Source of the DNA: Deinococcus yavapaiensis KR-236
GTDB taxonomy: Bacteria > Deinococcota > Deinococci > Deinococcales > Deinococcaceae
Length of the DNA: 64,000 bases
Direction: 5' to 3'
Assembly (NCBI RefSeq): GCF_003217515.1
Contig: NZ_QJSX01000007.1
Location: 168,933 to 232,932, forward strand
The notes beneath the pieces are model-generated. The model was not told the DNA's origin. It made no database searches and saw only the letters and a list, made by a program, of their open reading frames with translations. Shown one piece after another: positions 43,888-53,494 of the stretch. The translations under genes were made by a program, and so were the position numbers. How positions within the stretch are numbered: position 1 is the first letter of the stretch; each line of letters opens with the position of its first letter.

Positions 43888-44730
43888 TCACCGCGCGGGT
43901 GCGGGCCAGTTCAAGGTGGTGCGGACGCTGCGACCCAGAATCCAGGCTTTCTCCTCGCCGGACAACTCGCCGGTATCGCGAATGTAGTGCAGGGCCTCCG
44001 CCCAAGAGTGGTGGTCCTTGCTTTGCGTGTGATCGCTTCCCCACATCACCCGCCGCGGCGTGAACGCCTCCACCACGCGCAGCAGCATGCCGAGAACGTC
44101 TCGGTACGGATACCCTTCGCTGGACAAGCGTGGCGCGTGACTCCATTTCACCGACACGTTCGGAAATTCCGCCAAGGCCAAGACGTCCTCGAAGTCCGCG
44201 AACCGCTCGGCAGGCGGCGCGCCCAAGGGAAGACGCACCCCGCAATGGTCGACGATGACCTTCACGTTCGGGAACTTGCGCAGGTACGGCCGCAAGAGGC
44301 GAGTACGGCCGGGCAGCAGCACGAACACCGGCACGCCGTACTTCTCGGCCGCCGCGAACACCGGTTCGTCCGCACCCTGCGCGAATTGCGAGAAGCCTTC
44401 CTCCGTCCACGGCACGACCCGCAAGGCTTTACGTTGCGGCATCCTCCCGATGGTGGCGATGAGCTCTTCGAGGTCCGGGTCACGTCGATCGAAGCGCACG
44501 AGGTACGCGAAACGCTCCGGGAAGCGCAACGCCGCCTCTTCGGCGAGGGGAAAGACGTGCCGAAACGCGCCGTTCGGTAACTCGTACCCGGGCAGGATGC
44601 GCGATCGCTCGTCGAATCCCCAGTACTCGTCGTACAGAACGGCCTTCACGCCCACGGCGTCCATGGCGGTCATCCCCGCCTCCAAGCTGCCCAGTAAGTT
44701 GAAGTGCACTTGAGCGTCGACGATGTCCAT
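43888..44730 (-). CDS. amidohydrolase family 2 (metal-dependent hydrolase)
   Basis: A 280-residue TIM-barrel hydrolase. ATG 44730 has AAGGAG upstream; the N-terminal metal site reads MDIVDAQVHF (Gln in place of the first His, common in this group), then VIVDHCG and VMWGSDH supply the later His and Asp ligands. Related enzymes are decarboxylases or lactonases of aromatic and sugar-like compounds; the substrate is not apparent. It stands alone between a serine hydrolase and the second regulator module. Confidence 0.85.
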   Translation of the reverse strand: MDIVDAQVHFNLLGSLEAGMTAMDAVGVKAVLYDEYWGFDERSRILPGYELPNGAFRHVFPLAEEAALRFPERFAYLVRFDRRDPDLEELIATIGRMPQRKALRVVPWTEEGFSQFAQGADEPVFAAAEKYGVPVFVLLPGRTRLLRPYLRKFPNVKVIVDHCGVRLPLGAPPAERFADFEDVLALAEFPNVSVKWSHAPRLSSEGYPYRDVLGMLLRVVEAFTPRRVMWGSDHTQSKDHHSWAEALHYIRDTGELSGEEKAWILGRSVRTTLNWPAPAR

Positions 44731-44998
44731 GCTGATCTCCTTGGGCGCGCTCGAGGCGCCGCTCTCGATCATGGACTTAACCACTTCGAAGGGTGCCGCG
44801 TGATGAGACGGCCCCAAGAGGAGGCGATGACCGCTTTGGGAAAGCGGTCGCCCGTCGGTCGGGTACGCTCGGCATCGCGTCACTCTACGGACCGGCGACC
44901 ACTTGACGCACCTCGTCGTACGCCTTGACACCCGCTCGCGCAACTTCAACGAAGACGCTCGCATCGACAACGGCTTCAAGCCGCTTACCGCGACCTTT

Positions 44999-45733
44999 TT
45001 ACTTCCGGCAGGTGAGTCGGACGCGAAAGCTCGGATCCGACACGCTGTAGCTGAGGCCCAGATCCGCTGGAAGGCGCGGATTCACCTGGAGGATGAACTT
45101 CGTGGGCTTCAAGGCTTTCGCTTGCGCCTCGGTCGTTCCCTTCGGAAACGAGAAGCGAAGCTTGAAGGTCATGACGCCACCTTGCAGCACCTCCTTGCTC
45201 CAGGGCTTCAGAAAATCGTCCTCGTCGACGGCCAAGGTGTTGCCGTCGGGCAACACCAGGGCAGGCTGGCTCGCTCCACTCGCCGCGCCAAAGCCGGTGT
45301 TCATCAGCGACGTCGCCCTCCGAGCTCCATTGCGCATCTCGAGCGTGACGGCCCAGCCGGAAGTATCCGAATTCGCGAGCTCGGCCGCACGCACCGCTTC
45401 GAGCGACGTCACCTTGACGCGCCAAATTCCGTTGAAGAGAGTCTCGTTCAGGCAGCCTTCGAGCGCCGGAAGCTGATTCGCCCCACCGGCGGCCGTCCCC
45501 GACGGCACCCCGCCTCCCTGACTCAGCGTCAGCGCGTTGCCCTTGAGCGTGCCGGTAATTCCCAGCTTCTTCAAGGCGGACAACGGCACGTACGTTTCGC
45601 CACCGATGACCACCGCCGGTTTGGGCATCGTCTGGCCATTGACGATCACGCTGTACCCGCTCGCCGCGAGCGCAATCCCTGTCATGCCCAACGCGAGCGC
45701 ACCGGCGACTCCCGACTTCATTCGTACCGCCAT
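44999..45733 (-). CDS. secreted 'VIVNG' protein (copper-amine-oxidase N-terminal-like domain), module copy 2
   Basis: A 244-residue exported protein starting at ATG 45733 seven bases after GGAGG. After the signal peptide it reads YSVIVNGQTMPKPAVVIGGE then TYVPLSALKKLGI, the copper amine oxidase-like/stalk domain. The remainder (LEGCLNETLFNGIWRVKV, LPDGNTLAV, PSFRVRLTCRK) parallels 30681-31400 throughout, including both cysteines. It is the last gene of the inverted module. Confidence 0.82.
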   Translation of the reverse strand: MAVRMKSGVAGALALGMTGIALAASGYSVIVNGQTMPKPAVVIGGETYVPLSALKKLGITGTLKGNALTLSQGGGVPSGTAAGGANQLPALEGCLNETLFNGIWRVKVTSLEAVRAAELANSDTSGWAVTLEMRNGARRATSLMNTGFGAASGASQPALVLPDGNTLAVDEDDFLKPWSKEVLQGGVMTFKLRFSFPKGTTEAQAKALKPTKFILQVNPRLPADLGLSYSVSDPSFRVRLTCRK

Positions 45734-45905
45734 ACCTTACCTCCGAACCGCAAACCCCACGCGACCGACGAGGCTTTGTGGCCATGTGCCTCCAGACCTG
45801 GTCTCGCACGTGGGGCCAGTGGGGAACTGCAATTTCACCTCAACGCGGGCGGGCGGCGGTGCGACCAGGGTCGGCAGGCAGCACGGCGCCCGCACCATTT
45901 CGGCA

Positions 45906-46538
45906 TCACCGAATGCGCCTGGAATCCGCCAGAGCGTTGTCGGCGTGCGCCTGATCGCGCGTCGCGGGCAAGACGCACACGGCGTCACCGTCATACGCGT
46001 CGCGCCAGACATAGCCTGAAAGACAGGCGATGCTGTTGGGCTGCTGACGAGCGGCGGCCCGGCTATTGTCCAAAAGCACTTGACGCCGAACGGCGGGAGT
46101 CACGCAGACGTGATCGCCCGGAACCGTCTCGCGCCACACGTACCCCCCGATGCACGTGTCCGGCCCGGAGGAAAGGACTCGGCGTGCCTGCGCCTGGGCG
46201 TTGTCCGCTTTGGCCTGCTGACGCGTCGCGGGCAAGACGCACACGGTATCGCCTTGATACGCTTCTCGCCACACGTACCCTTGACGGCAGGAGAGGGACC
46301 CCGGAAGGTGGCGCAGAGGCGCCTGGCGATTGTCGGCAGCCACCTGGGCCCGGACTTGTGGCGCCACGCAGACCAAGTCGGTTGGAATGGCCAGGCGCCA
46401 CACGTAACCGGCTTGGCACGTGTTCGGTCCATACGGCAGGCGCGAGGCTGACTGAGCCGACGCCGTGGCCAAAGTCAGGAGTGGCGCGGTGAGCAGCAGG
46501 CTGCGGACGGTCGTGGAGTTGAGCAAGGTCAGGTTCAT
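45906..46538 (-). CDS. secreted protein with four cysteine-containing repeats
   Basis: A 210-residue exported protein; ATG 46538 has AGGAGG six bases upstream. After a signal peptide ending near TASAQ it consists of four tandem repeats of about 44 residues, each C-x2-GYVWR-x-A/T-x3-D-x-VCV-x-P-x-x-R-x-Q-x3-DN. Two Cys per repeat probably form a disulfide. Similar repeats occur in secreted proteins of other bacteria, often as binding domains. It takes the place that the metalloprotease holds in module copy 1. Confidence 0.78.
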   Translation of the reverse strand: MNLTLLNSTTVRSLLLTAPLLTLATASAQSASRLPYGPNTCQAGYVWRLAIPTDLVCVAPQVRAQVAADNRQAPLRHLPGSLSCRQGYVWREAYQGDTVCVLPATRQQAKADNAQAQARRVLSSGPDTCIGGYVWRETVPGDHVCVTPAVRRQVLLDNSRAAARQQPNSIACLSGYVWRDAYDGDAVCVLPATRDQAHADNALADSRRIR

Positions 46539-46707
46539 GGATTCCTCCTGGAGTGCAGGCAATGCGGCGAAGCCGCAAGTGCAGAGGGTGAAAGCACCGA
46601 TCGACGGCGGCGGGACGAGGGAAGCGCCAGGGAGGTGGAACGTCCGGAGTTCGGCCGGCGTGCGGGCCTACTCTTCGGTGACGCGAGGTGGAGAACCTAA
46701 TCGGCAG

Positions 46708-46938
46708 TCATGGCGCCCCTTCATGCGACTGCAGCAGAGGCTCGCCGCAAGCCGCGCAGTAGCGGGTGTAGGGACTGAAGATCGGCGCGCGGCACAGCGG
46801 ACAGACCTCCATGAGCCAAGTCCCGTCGTTGATGCAGTAATGCTCCGTGGAACTGAGCGGCACGGCGCGCCCACAGCGCGAGCACAGCCGGTAGTGAAGG
46901 GGTGTCCGGACGGCAGCGTCTTCGCCAACACGTTTCAC
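46708..46938 (-). CDS. small double zinc-ribbon protein, module copy 2
   Basis: A 76-residue protein with the same cysteine layout as copy 1: RLCSRCGRAVP, EHYCINDG, EVCPLCRAPI and RYCAACGEPL. I use GTG 46938, 12 bases after GGAGG, which gives an N-terminus of similar length to copy 1; GTG 46965 is possible but has no ribosome site. It begins 66 bases after the regulator stop. Confidence 0.78.
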   Translation of the reverse strand: MKRVGEDAAVRTPLHYRLCSRCGRAVPLSSTEHYCINDGTWLMEVCPLCRAPIFSPYTRYCAACGEPLLQSHEGAP

Positions 46939-47004
46939 AAGATGATTCAACCTCCCTTCTGCCACGCAGTTTGGGGGAGGCTGGATCGGAAGCGAATCGG
47001 ATTC

Positions 47005-50000
47005 TCAGGTCGGCGTGCGCTCGGCGTCCGAACGAGCAAGGAAATCAGCCCACGTCTCCGGGAGGCGTTCGCCGACCTCCAACAACCGGGAGCGCGCCCA
47101 TTCATACGTCCGCTTCTGGCCCTTGGGTTTGCCCAAGATGCCCTGCGCCCGCAAGCTGAGCTCCAGCGCCTTCAAGTCGTACGGGTCGGCGTCGAGCAGC
47201 AACTGGGCCGCCCGGACGACCTCGGCCGGATCGTTCGTCAACTGCGCCTCGAGGCGGTGCTGCAACGCCAGAAGCAGGGCCTCACGCGCGGCCTCCGAGC
47301 GGCTCTCCAGAGAGAGACCGCTGAACGCCGCGCCGCGCCATAAGCGGGTGTCGCCGTGCGCGAGGAAAACCTCCGCGTCGCTCGACACGGCCGCTCCGAG
47401 CGCGTAACCATCGACCGTCGTGGTGATCAGCCCCGCGCCGAGTTGCTCGCGCACCTGGTAGACCAGATCCGCGAGGAGCTTCCCCGCCTGCAGCTCGGTT
47501 TGATCCGCGTAGAGCGACTCGGTCAAGCTCAAGCGGGCCACCTCGAGGCGGCCCGACAGCCGCGCTTCGAGCAACGTGGCCAGCAATTCCTGACGTTTGC
47601 GTCCCCGCACGGGGAACGTTTGCGGGCCCACCGTCAACCGCATCGGACCGAGCACCTCGATGTGAAACGCGGCGGTCGAGGCGGCCGGAACCGCTCCGCC
47701 ACTCGTCGTTCCCCCCGCCAGCTCCGGAAAATAACGATGGGCGAGAAAGACGCCGTGCTTCAATCCACGCTGCTCGAACCATTCGGCGTGGGTTCGGGCG
47801 CCTTCGAGATCACGATCCAGGGCGCAGCGTTCCAGCTGAATGACGTGCAGTGGAAGCGGCTCGGCGATTTCCGCCGCCAAGCGCTCGGCCTCCTCCAGAC
47901 TCTGCCGAGCCAGGTCCTGATGCCCAAGGGCCCGCGCGATTCGGGCCTTGACTTGATAAGCCGCCCGGAGTTGCCGAGGTCGCCCACTGGACGTGGCCAT
48001 CTTCATGGCTTCATCGGCGCGTTCCCACGCCCTGCTCAGCTGACGGTCGAGAAGCAGCGTCACCGCCAACGCCCGAGTGGCCGAAGCGGCGCCTCCCGAA
48101 TGATTCAACGCCTTGGAGACTTGCAGCGCCTCGGAAGCGTACTTCCGGGCCAGGGTGACGTGAAGGGCGGTTTCCAGCGTCAAATGCAATTCGGCCAGGG
48201 CATTCAAACAGTCGATCAGAAATCCATGAGGCTTTCGCCGTTCCAAGACACCCAAGCTGTCCAGATAAAGGCTTTCGGCCTGCTCATACTCACCTTGCCA
48301 AACCAGATGATCGGCAATCGCGAGATTGGCTTCGGCGAACTGGACAATGTGACCGCGCTGAAGACTCAACGCCGCCGCTTCCTGAAGCTCTGCCAGCGAC
48401 TCACCGTACTCGCCCAAGTCTTGCAAGACCACCGCGTGAGCGTGCAGACCGGTCACCACGTTGTGGGTGAGCTCGAGCGTTCGGAAGATGGCCAGAGATT
48501 GGCGAAAACAAATCTCGGCGTTCTTGTTGTCCGCGCCAGAGGCATGAATGATGCCCTGCAAGTAGATCAAAGCTCCGCGGATTCGGTCCGTCAGGGCGGG
48601 ATGCTGCTGCGCGCGGCGCGCGAACTGCTCGGCCTCCTCGACGCGCCCCACGTTGAGCAGCGACCAGGCGATGTCATAGCACGTTTCTGGACTGGCGCCG
48701 AGCAGCGAAGGATGCTGCCGCACCAAATCGACGACCGCCTCGTCATCACCGACGATACTGCTGAGGCGAATTTGCCGCCACAAGCCGCGCTCTCCGTGTT
48801 CGCTTTCCGGAAGCTGGGCCAGCACCCGGTCAAGCTTGTCTTGCTCTTTGCGGCTCGCGAAGATGCCAGCCAGCAAGTCGATCGTCGGAACGTCATGGGG
48901 ATTGAGTTCCAGCGCCAGTTCACCCAACCGAATCGCGGTTGGCAAATCGCTTCCCTTCAAGGCGGTCGCCGCTTCAAGTGCCAGAGCGGCCTGCTCCGAA
49001 CCGCTGGCGTAGTCGACCGCCTCGACCAACCACCGGTTGGCCTGCGTTCCTCCTCGGGCCTGCGCGGCCTGCTTGAGCAGGTTCAGGGCGTGACCAGGCT
49101 CGAGCGCGGCGTCTTTCACAAAACGGGCTGCTTGCTGAGGATCGTCTTGATAAGCCGCGATGGCTCGGCGACCGAGGAACTGACGTTGCTGCGCGGGCAC
49201 TCCCCGCGCCATGACTTCGGCATACAAGGGATGAACGAACTCACCGTGAAGGAGAAGTCCGGCCCGCGTCAGGTGCTCGGTGGCGTCTCGAAGTTCATCC
49301 AGGCTCGACCCGACCACCTCTGCCAAACGCGACGCCGCAACGTCTCGCCCGAGGATCGCCTTGGCTTGCAAGACGGTCTTCAGCGAGGACGATTCGGTCG
49401 CCCCGGCGATGACCTCTTCGATCAAAGCTTCGACCGTGGCCGGCACGACGCGCTGCTCGGGCACCCGCCAGTGCCAACGCCGACCGTCATTCCAGAGCAA
49501 GCCCTGCCGAGCCAGGAACCGAAAGAATTCGAGTGTGAACAGTGGATTCCCGCCGGCCTGCTCGTAAATCCAGGCGCGTGCCTCCACGGGCAACTCCGCC
49601 CTCACCTCCGCTTCGAGCAGCGCATCCGAAGCGGCGCGGCTCAGCGGCTGAACTCGGATGGACTCGAACTCCTCGGGCAGCGGTGTTCTGCTGGTCACCA
49701 ACAGTCCGGCGCCCTTGGTGCGCTTCACGCGGGCAGCCACCTGCTGCCACAGCTGCCGCTGCTCGGGCGAGGCGGCGTGCAAGTCCTCGACATGCACAAT
49801 GAGTGGAGCTCCATGGGCAAGCTGCGCGGCGAGAACTTCGACGAGTTGGCTTCCGGTGAGGGCTTCCCGGCTGCCCAAGCGTTCAATGGAGCGGGCCAGC
49901 CAACTGCCGGGTCGTTTCAAAGGGGGAAGGGCCAGCGCGACCTGCTCGAGCGCGTTGCTGGCCTGGACACTCAGCGAAGGACAGGGCGTGGTGCTGAGCA

Positions 50001-50172
50001 GAGACTGGGCCAGATGGGTCTTGCCGACGCCGGGCTCCCCCCAAAGGCCAACGGCGAGACCGGCACGCATGGCGAGCAACCCTCTGAGTCGCTTGCTGAT
50101 CTGTTGATCGTCTCCGATGATCTCGACCTCCCGATGGTGGAGTCTGCCCTCTTGATAGGCTAATGCATCCAC
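47005..50172 (-). CDS. ATPase-TPR-BTAD regulator, module copy 2
   Basis: A 1055-residue regulator with the domain order of 24750-27899: ATPase (Walker A GEPGVGKTHLAQS, Lys51; Walker B-like LIVHVEDLHAASP; LLVTSRTPLPEEFES), TPR-like helices, and a C-terminal winged helix and BTAD domain (IEVLGPMRLTVGPQTFPVRG, then RKRQELLATLLEARLSG). Closely shared segments include GNPLFTLEFFRFLARQG, WNDGRRWHWRVP and SSDAEVFLAHGDTRLWRGA. The GTG start at 50172 lacks a clear ribosome site. Only about 70 bases separate it from the macro-domain gene, and TAGAAC at 50195-50190 may be its -10. Confidence 0.85.
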   Translation of the reverse strand: MDALAYQEGRLHHREVEIIGDDQQISKRLRGLLAMRAGLAVGLWGEPGVGKTHLAQSLLSTTPCPSLSVQASNALEQVALALPPLKRPGSWLARSIERLGSREALTGSQLVEVLAAQLAHGAPLIVHVEDLHAASPEQRQLWQQVAARVKRTKGAGLLVTSRTPLPEEFESIRVQPLSRAASDALLEAEVRAELPVEARAWIYEQAGGNPLFTLEFFRFLARQGLLWNDGRRWHWRVPEQRVVPATVEALIEEVIAGATESSSLKTVLQAKAILGRDVAASRLAEVVGSSLDELRDATEHLTRAGLLLHGEFVHPLYAEVMARGVPAQQRQFLGRRAIAAYQDDPQQAARFVKDAALEPGHALNLLKQAAQARGGTQANRWLVEAVDYASGSEQAALALEAATALKGSDLPTAIRLGELALELNPHDVPTIDLLAGIFASRKEQDKLDRVLAQLPESEHGERGLWRQIRLSSIVGDDEAVVDLVRQHPSLLGASPETCYDIAWSLLNVGRVEEAEQFARRAQQHPALTDRIRGALIYLQGIIHASGADNKNAEICFRQSLAIFRTLELTHNVVTGLHAHAVVLQDLGEYGESLAELQEAAALSLQRGHIVQFAEANLAIADHLVWQGEYEQAESLYLDSLGVLERRKPHGFLIDCLNALAELHLTLETALHVTLARKYASEALQVSKALNHSGGAASATRALAVTLLLDRQLSRAWERADEAMKMATSSGRPRQLRAAYQVKARIARALGHQDLARQSLEEAERLAAEIAEPLPLHVIQLERCALDRDLEGARTHAEWFEQRGLKHGVFLAHRYFPELAGGTTSGGAVPAASTAAFHIEVLGPMRLTVGPQTFPVRGRKRQELLATLLEARLSGRLEVARLSLTESLYADQTELQAGKLLADLVYQVREQLGAGLITTTVDGYALGAAVSSDAEVFLAHGDTRLWRGAAFSGLSLESRSEAAREALLLALQHRLEAQLTNDPAEVVRAAQLLLDADPYDLKALELSLRAQGILGKPKGQKRTYEWARSRLLEVGERLPETWADFLARSDAERTPT

Positions 50173-50245
50173 CGCGACCCTGAGAGGGTGTTCTAGTGGA
50201 GTTGTGCCCTCGCCGAAAAGAACGGCGACGACGGGTAGAGCCTTG

Positions 50246-50845
50246 TCATCCGAGGAGGCGGTGATGCTCTTCGAACGCCTGCCTGAGCGTCAACGGACAG
50301 TTCTCCTGCCCGAGCATCACCACCGCGTACGCCGCCGCCATCTGCCGCGCGCTGCGATCGGGCGGCATGCGACCGATCGCCGTGCACAACCCCGGACTCA
50401 ACACAGACGTGATCGGCCGCTCGGCGTTCGCGGCGTTGAAGGCACGCACGGCCAGCAACGCCGCGCGAAACGCCAGGTACGCGTTCACGCTCTCCGCGAC
50501 GTTCCCTGGCACGCGCATCGTCGGGGCGCTCACCAGGTAAGGAAGGTGCGCGTCGAAGGTCTCGAGCACGAGCGCCTGCCCGACGGGAAGCTCCCCGACG
50601 TGCGAGCGTCGCAATTCGTCGCGCAAGCGGTCCTGCAAATCCCACCCGAAATGCCCCGTGTACGCGAGGTCGATGCCGCCGTCCATAAACCCGAAGCTGT
50701 TCGCGGGACTGACGATCGCGTCCGCCGAGACGTCGAAGATGTCACCGTGCGACACATCCACGCTCGGCAGACGATGAAAGTGCGTGCGCCAAGCGTCGAC
50801 GACGTCCGCGTCGCGGTCCCGCAGGTGCAGCGTGAAGGCCGGCAT
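50246..50845 (-). CDS. macro-domain protein
   Basis: A 199-residue macro domain. The ADP-ribose pocket shows DAIVSPANSFGFMDGGID; the later loop SVLSPGLCTAIGRMPPDRSA is present. Macro domains bind or hydrolyse ADP-ribose, ADP-ribosylated proteins or DNA, or O-acetyl-ADP-ribose. The gene ends 74 bases before the second regulator and is divergent from the DUF5984 gene. A few kilobases away lies a NADAR gene, another ADP-ribose-linked family. Confidence 0.85.
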   Translation of the reverse strand: MPAFTLHLRDRDADVVDAWRTHFHRLPSVDVSHGDIFDVSADAIVSPANSFGFMDGGIDLAYTGHFGWDLQDRLRDELRRSHVGELPVGQALVLETFDAHLPYLVSAPTMRVPGNVAESVNAYLAFRAALLAVRAFNAANAERPITSVLSPGLCTAIGRMPPDRSARQMAAAYAVVMLGQENCPLTLRQAFEEHHRLLG

Positions 50846-50971
50846 GCCACTTCATCGTCGCACGTCCCGCGCCGCACCTGCCGAAGGTTCTCGTTTCATC
50901 GCTCGCGCTCGGCACGCAAGCGCCCGCCAAGGAAGAGAGCGAGGGGCGCGTCGAGCGAACCTTCGTCCGCG

Positions 50972-50977
50972 TACGCT
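50972..50977 (+). promoter_or_regulatory. -10 element TACGCT for a leaderless DUF5984 transcript
   Basis: TACGCT is followed by six bases (GAAGAA) and GTG 50984. The spacing puts transcription start at the GTG. Confidence 0.5.
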
Positions 50978-50983
50978 GAAGAA

Positions 50984-51826
50984 GTGACGCTCACCTTCCG
51001 CCACCGCCTGCGTCCCTTGCCCGACCTGCTTGCTTTGTGGAAGGAGGGCGGGGTCGATCCGCGCTCGTACCTCACGGGATGGTTTTGGCTCACCGACGGC
51101 CGGTACGCCATCGACACCCCGCACGGCCGGGTGTTCGCCTACCACCCGGCGTTCGTGACCGCGCACGATGTCGTCGGCGAGGACGCGCACTTCCTCGATG
51201 ACCAAGTGGGGCGCTTGTGGTGGAACCTCGCCGAGATCCTACCGGACGTCCTCGACGTCCTACCCACCCCCTTCGACGCGTGGGTCGAAACGGGGCAGTG
51301 GCAGGCGTGGCTGGCGAGCGTGACCGAGTGGTGGAACGGCCTCGACGAACACGAAAGTGACCTGACGTGGAACGCGTGGTACGAAGCCACCGCGTGGTGG
51401 GGTGCGCGGCACCTCGACACCGGGTACCTGGCGGCTGGACCGCGCGTGGTGCTTTGGCGAGTGCGGACCACCGTGACGATGGAATGGGACGCCCGCAGGC
51501 GCCTTGTAGACGGCGTGCCATGCTGGGAGGAAACGGCGGGACGCGTGACCTTGAGCGTGACCGAATTTCAAGCGGAAGTCGAGGCGTTTCGCGTTCGCCT
51601 TCACGCGGAGATGGAGAGGCGGTTGCGTGAGGTGGCCGCGCTGGGCATGTTGACGCGAGCGGAAGAAGCAGACTTGCGCCGACAACACGCGGACAGCTTC
51701 GCTCGGGTCGGCAGGAGCGACGGCACGAACTGGACGACCGTCTTGGCGGCCGTGAAGGCCGTGGAGGACGCGTCGGGAATCGCCTCCCTTCAAGCGACGC
51801 CTGACCTTTTCAACTTCGATGGCTAG
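50984..51826 (+). CDS. DUF5984 family protein
   Basis: A 280-residue cytoplasmic protein. Start GTG 50984 from the leaderless arrangement; coding character begins here (TLTFRHRLRPLPDLLALWKE). Tryptophan-rich family features include GWFWLTDGRYAID and RLWWNLAEILPDVLD. Function unknown; members of the family are often found near other immunity- or stress-type genes. It is convergent with the P450 gene. Confidence 0.75.
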   Translation: MTLTFRHRLRPLPDLLALWKEGGVDPRSYLTGWFWLTDGRYAIDTPHGRVFAYHPAFVTAHDVVGEDAHFLDDQVGRLWWNLAEILPDVLDVLPTPFDAWVETGQWQAWLASVTEWWNGLDEHESDLTWNAWYEATAWWGARHLDTGYLAAGPRVVLWRVRTTVTMEWDARRRLVDGVPCWEETAGRVTLSVTEFQAEVEAFRVRLHAEMERRLREVAALGMLTRAEEADLRRQHADSFARVGRSDGTNWTTVLAAVKAVEDASGIASLQATPDLFNFDG

Positions 51827-52015
51827 CTGAATGCGGACCAACGCGCCCGAAGGGTCAGAACCCGAGGGCGTGACGTCGCCTACTTCCCGTCACTCCGGCA
51901 AGCGTTGAAAGACGAGAGCGAAAGGGCCACTCGAATGACAGGGTTGCGCGGAGCAGCGAGCAGTTGGAAGAAACGCGTCTCCGGCGGCATCGAGTCGAGT
52001 CGAGTCGCGGCGTGC
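51827..52015. other. short convergent spacer
   Basis: Convergent spacer between DUF5984 and P450. A run of GAGTCGAGTCGAGTCG at about 51990-52010 is a small five-base tandem repeat; otherwise nothing is seen. Confidence 0.4.
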
Positions 52016-53353
52016 TCAGCGGCGGCTCACACGAGATGGAAGGCCGCCTTTCGGGTGGAGGGTGATGCTCGGCGTCGGCACGGCGACGCGCGGCACTTCG
52101 ACGTTCCACGCGCGCACGATCAGCGCGAGGACGAGCGCCGCCTCCATCGTGGCGAACGCGTTGCCGATGCAGATGCGCGGCCCGCCGCCGAAGGGGATGT
52201 ACGCGCCCTTCGGCAAGCGGCGCTCCAACCCGTCATGCCAGCGCGCCGGGCGGAAGTCGAGCGGCGCGTCGAACGTGGCGTCCGAGCGGTGCAGCACCCA
52301 CGGCGAGATCATGATCTGCGTGCCCTTCGCGACCGCGTCCTCGCCGAAGGTGACGTCCGCGTCAAGCTGCCGATTGAAGATCCACGCGGGCGGGTACAGG
52401 CGCAGCGTCTCTTTCACGACCGCGTCGAGGCGCGGCAACTTCGGCAAGTCGGCGAAGGTCGGCGCGCGATCCCCGAGAACGCCGTCGAGCTCCTCGCGCA
52501 GCGCCCCGAGCTCCTGCGGATGCCGCCCGAGCAGCCACAACGCCCACGACAGGGTGTGCGCGGTCGTCTCGTGCCCGGCGATGTAGAGGGTCATGATCTC
52601 GTCGCGCAGTTGCGCGTCCGACATGGGCTGCCCGTCCTCGTCGCGCGCCGCCATGAGCAAGCCGAGCAAATCGGCGCGCTCCTCGCTCAAGGCGCGTCGC
52701 CTCGCCACGATCCACGCGAGGACCTCCTCGACGTGCTCGACGGCCCGCGAAAGGGCGCGCCGCCCTGGAGCGGGCAGGTGCGGCGGCACGACGGCACGCC
52801 ACGAGAAGCTGTCGAGGATGATGCCGCGCTCGATGGTCCCGAGGGCGTCGGCGAGGCGACGCTCATCTTCGTGCAGGGACGCGCCGAACATCGTCGCGAC
52901 GACGATGCGCTGCGTCAGGAGGGTCATGTCGGCGTTCACGTCGCGCGTCTCGCCACTTCGCCACGTTCCGAGCAACTCGCACGTGAGGGTCACCATCGTC
53001 TCGGCGTAACTCGCGACGTGCACCGCGTGAAAGGCAGGCTGGATGAGTTTGCGTTGACGGCGCCAGAAGTCACCCTCGCTCGTCACGAGGCCGCTTCCGA
53101 ACACGAGCGGCATCGCGAAGCCACGCTGATAGCCTTTCGAGAACAGCCGTCCCGTCTCTTGCAGCGTGAAGTGCACGTCCTCGGGGCGCGTGAGCAGCGC
53201 CGTAGAACCGCCGAGATCGAAGAACACGACGCGCCGCTCCGTCGCGGCGAGGCGGTCGAGGAAGCTCAGGGGATCGCGGGCGAAGGCGGGCGTGTGCCCG
53301 ACGAACGGCAGCGGCGTCGGAAGCGAAGCGGGCACGGCAGGCGAGCGCGTCAT
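52016..53353 (-). CDS. cytochrome P450
   Basis: A 445-residue soluble P450. Heme-binding motif FGGGPRICIGNAFA (Cys395), K-helix ETLRLYPPAW, and oxygen-binding I-helix YIAGHETTAHTL are all present. It resembles the bacterial class of long-chain or carotenoid hydroxylases; in Deinococcus a P450 of this kind hydroxylates the carotenoid ring, so that role is possible, but no carotenoid gene is near. ATG 53353 with GAGG just upstream. Electron-transfer partners are not encoded here. Confidence 0.9.
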   Translation of the reverse strand: MTRSPAVPASLPTPLPFVGHTPAFARDPLSFLDRLAATERRVVFFDLGGSTALLTRPEDVHFTLQETGRLFSKGYQRGFAMPLVFGSGLVTSEGDFWRRQRKLIQPAFHAVHVASYAETMVTLTCELLGTWRSGETRDVNADMTLLTQRIVVATMFGASLHEDERRLADALGTIERGIILDSFSWRAVVPPHLPAPGRRALSRAVEHVEEVLAWIVARRRALSEERADLLGLLMAARDEDGQPMSDAQLRDEIMTLYIAGHETTAHTLSWALWLLGRHPQELGALREELDGVLGDRAPTFADLPKLPRLDAVVKETLRLYPPAWIFNRQLDADVTFGEDAVAKGTQIMISPWVLHRSDATFDAPLDFRPARWHDGLERRLPKGAYIPFGGGPRICIGNAFATMEAALVLALIVRAWNVEVPRVAVPTPSITLHPKGGLPSRVSRR

Positions 53354-53494
53354 GCCTCATCTTGCGCTGTTCACGGTGCGACGAGCATGCAGGAGGTCCC
53401 GTCGAAGCCATGCGTGAAGAGCGTCACGCCGACCTCGCCCATGACAAGCCGACGACATTCCACGTCGCCTCTCCAGCTTCTCGGGCTCGACGAG

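Noticed and set aside
44903..46492. Open frame of 529 codons on the plus strand
   Set aside because: Antisense to two secreted-protein genes with signal peptides; Arg/His-rich.
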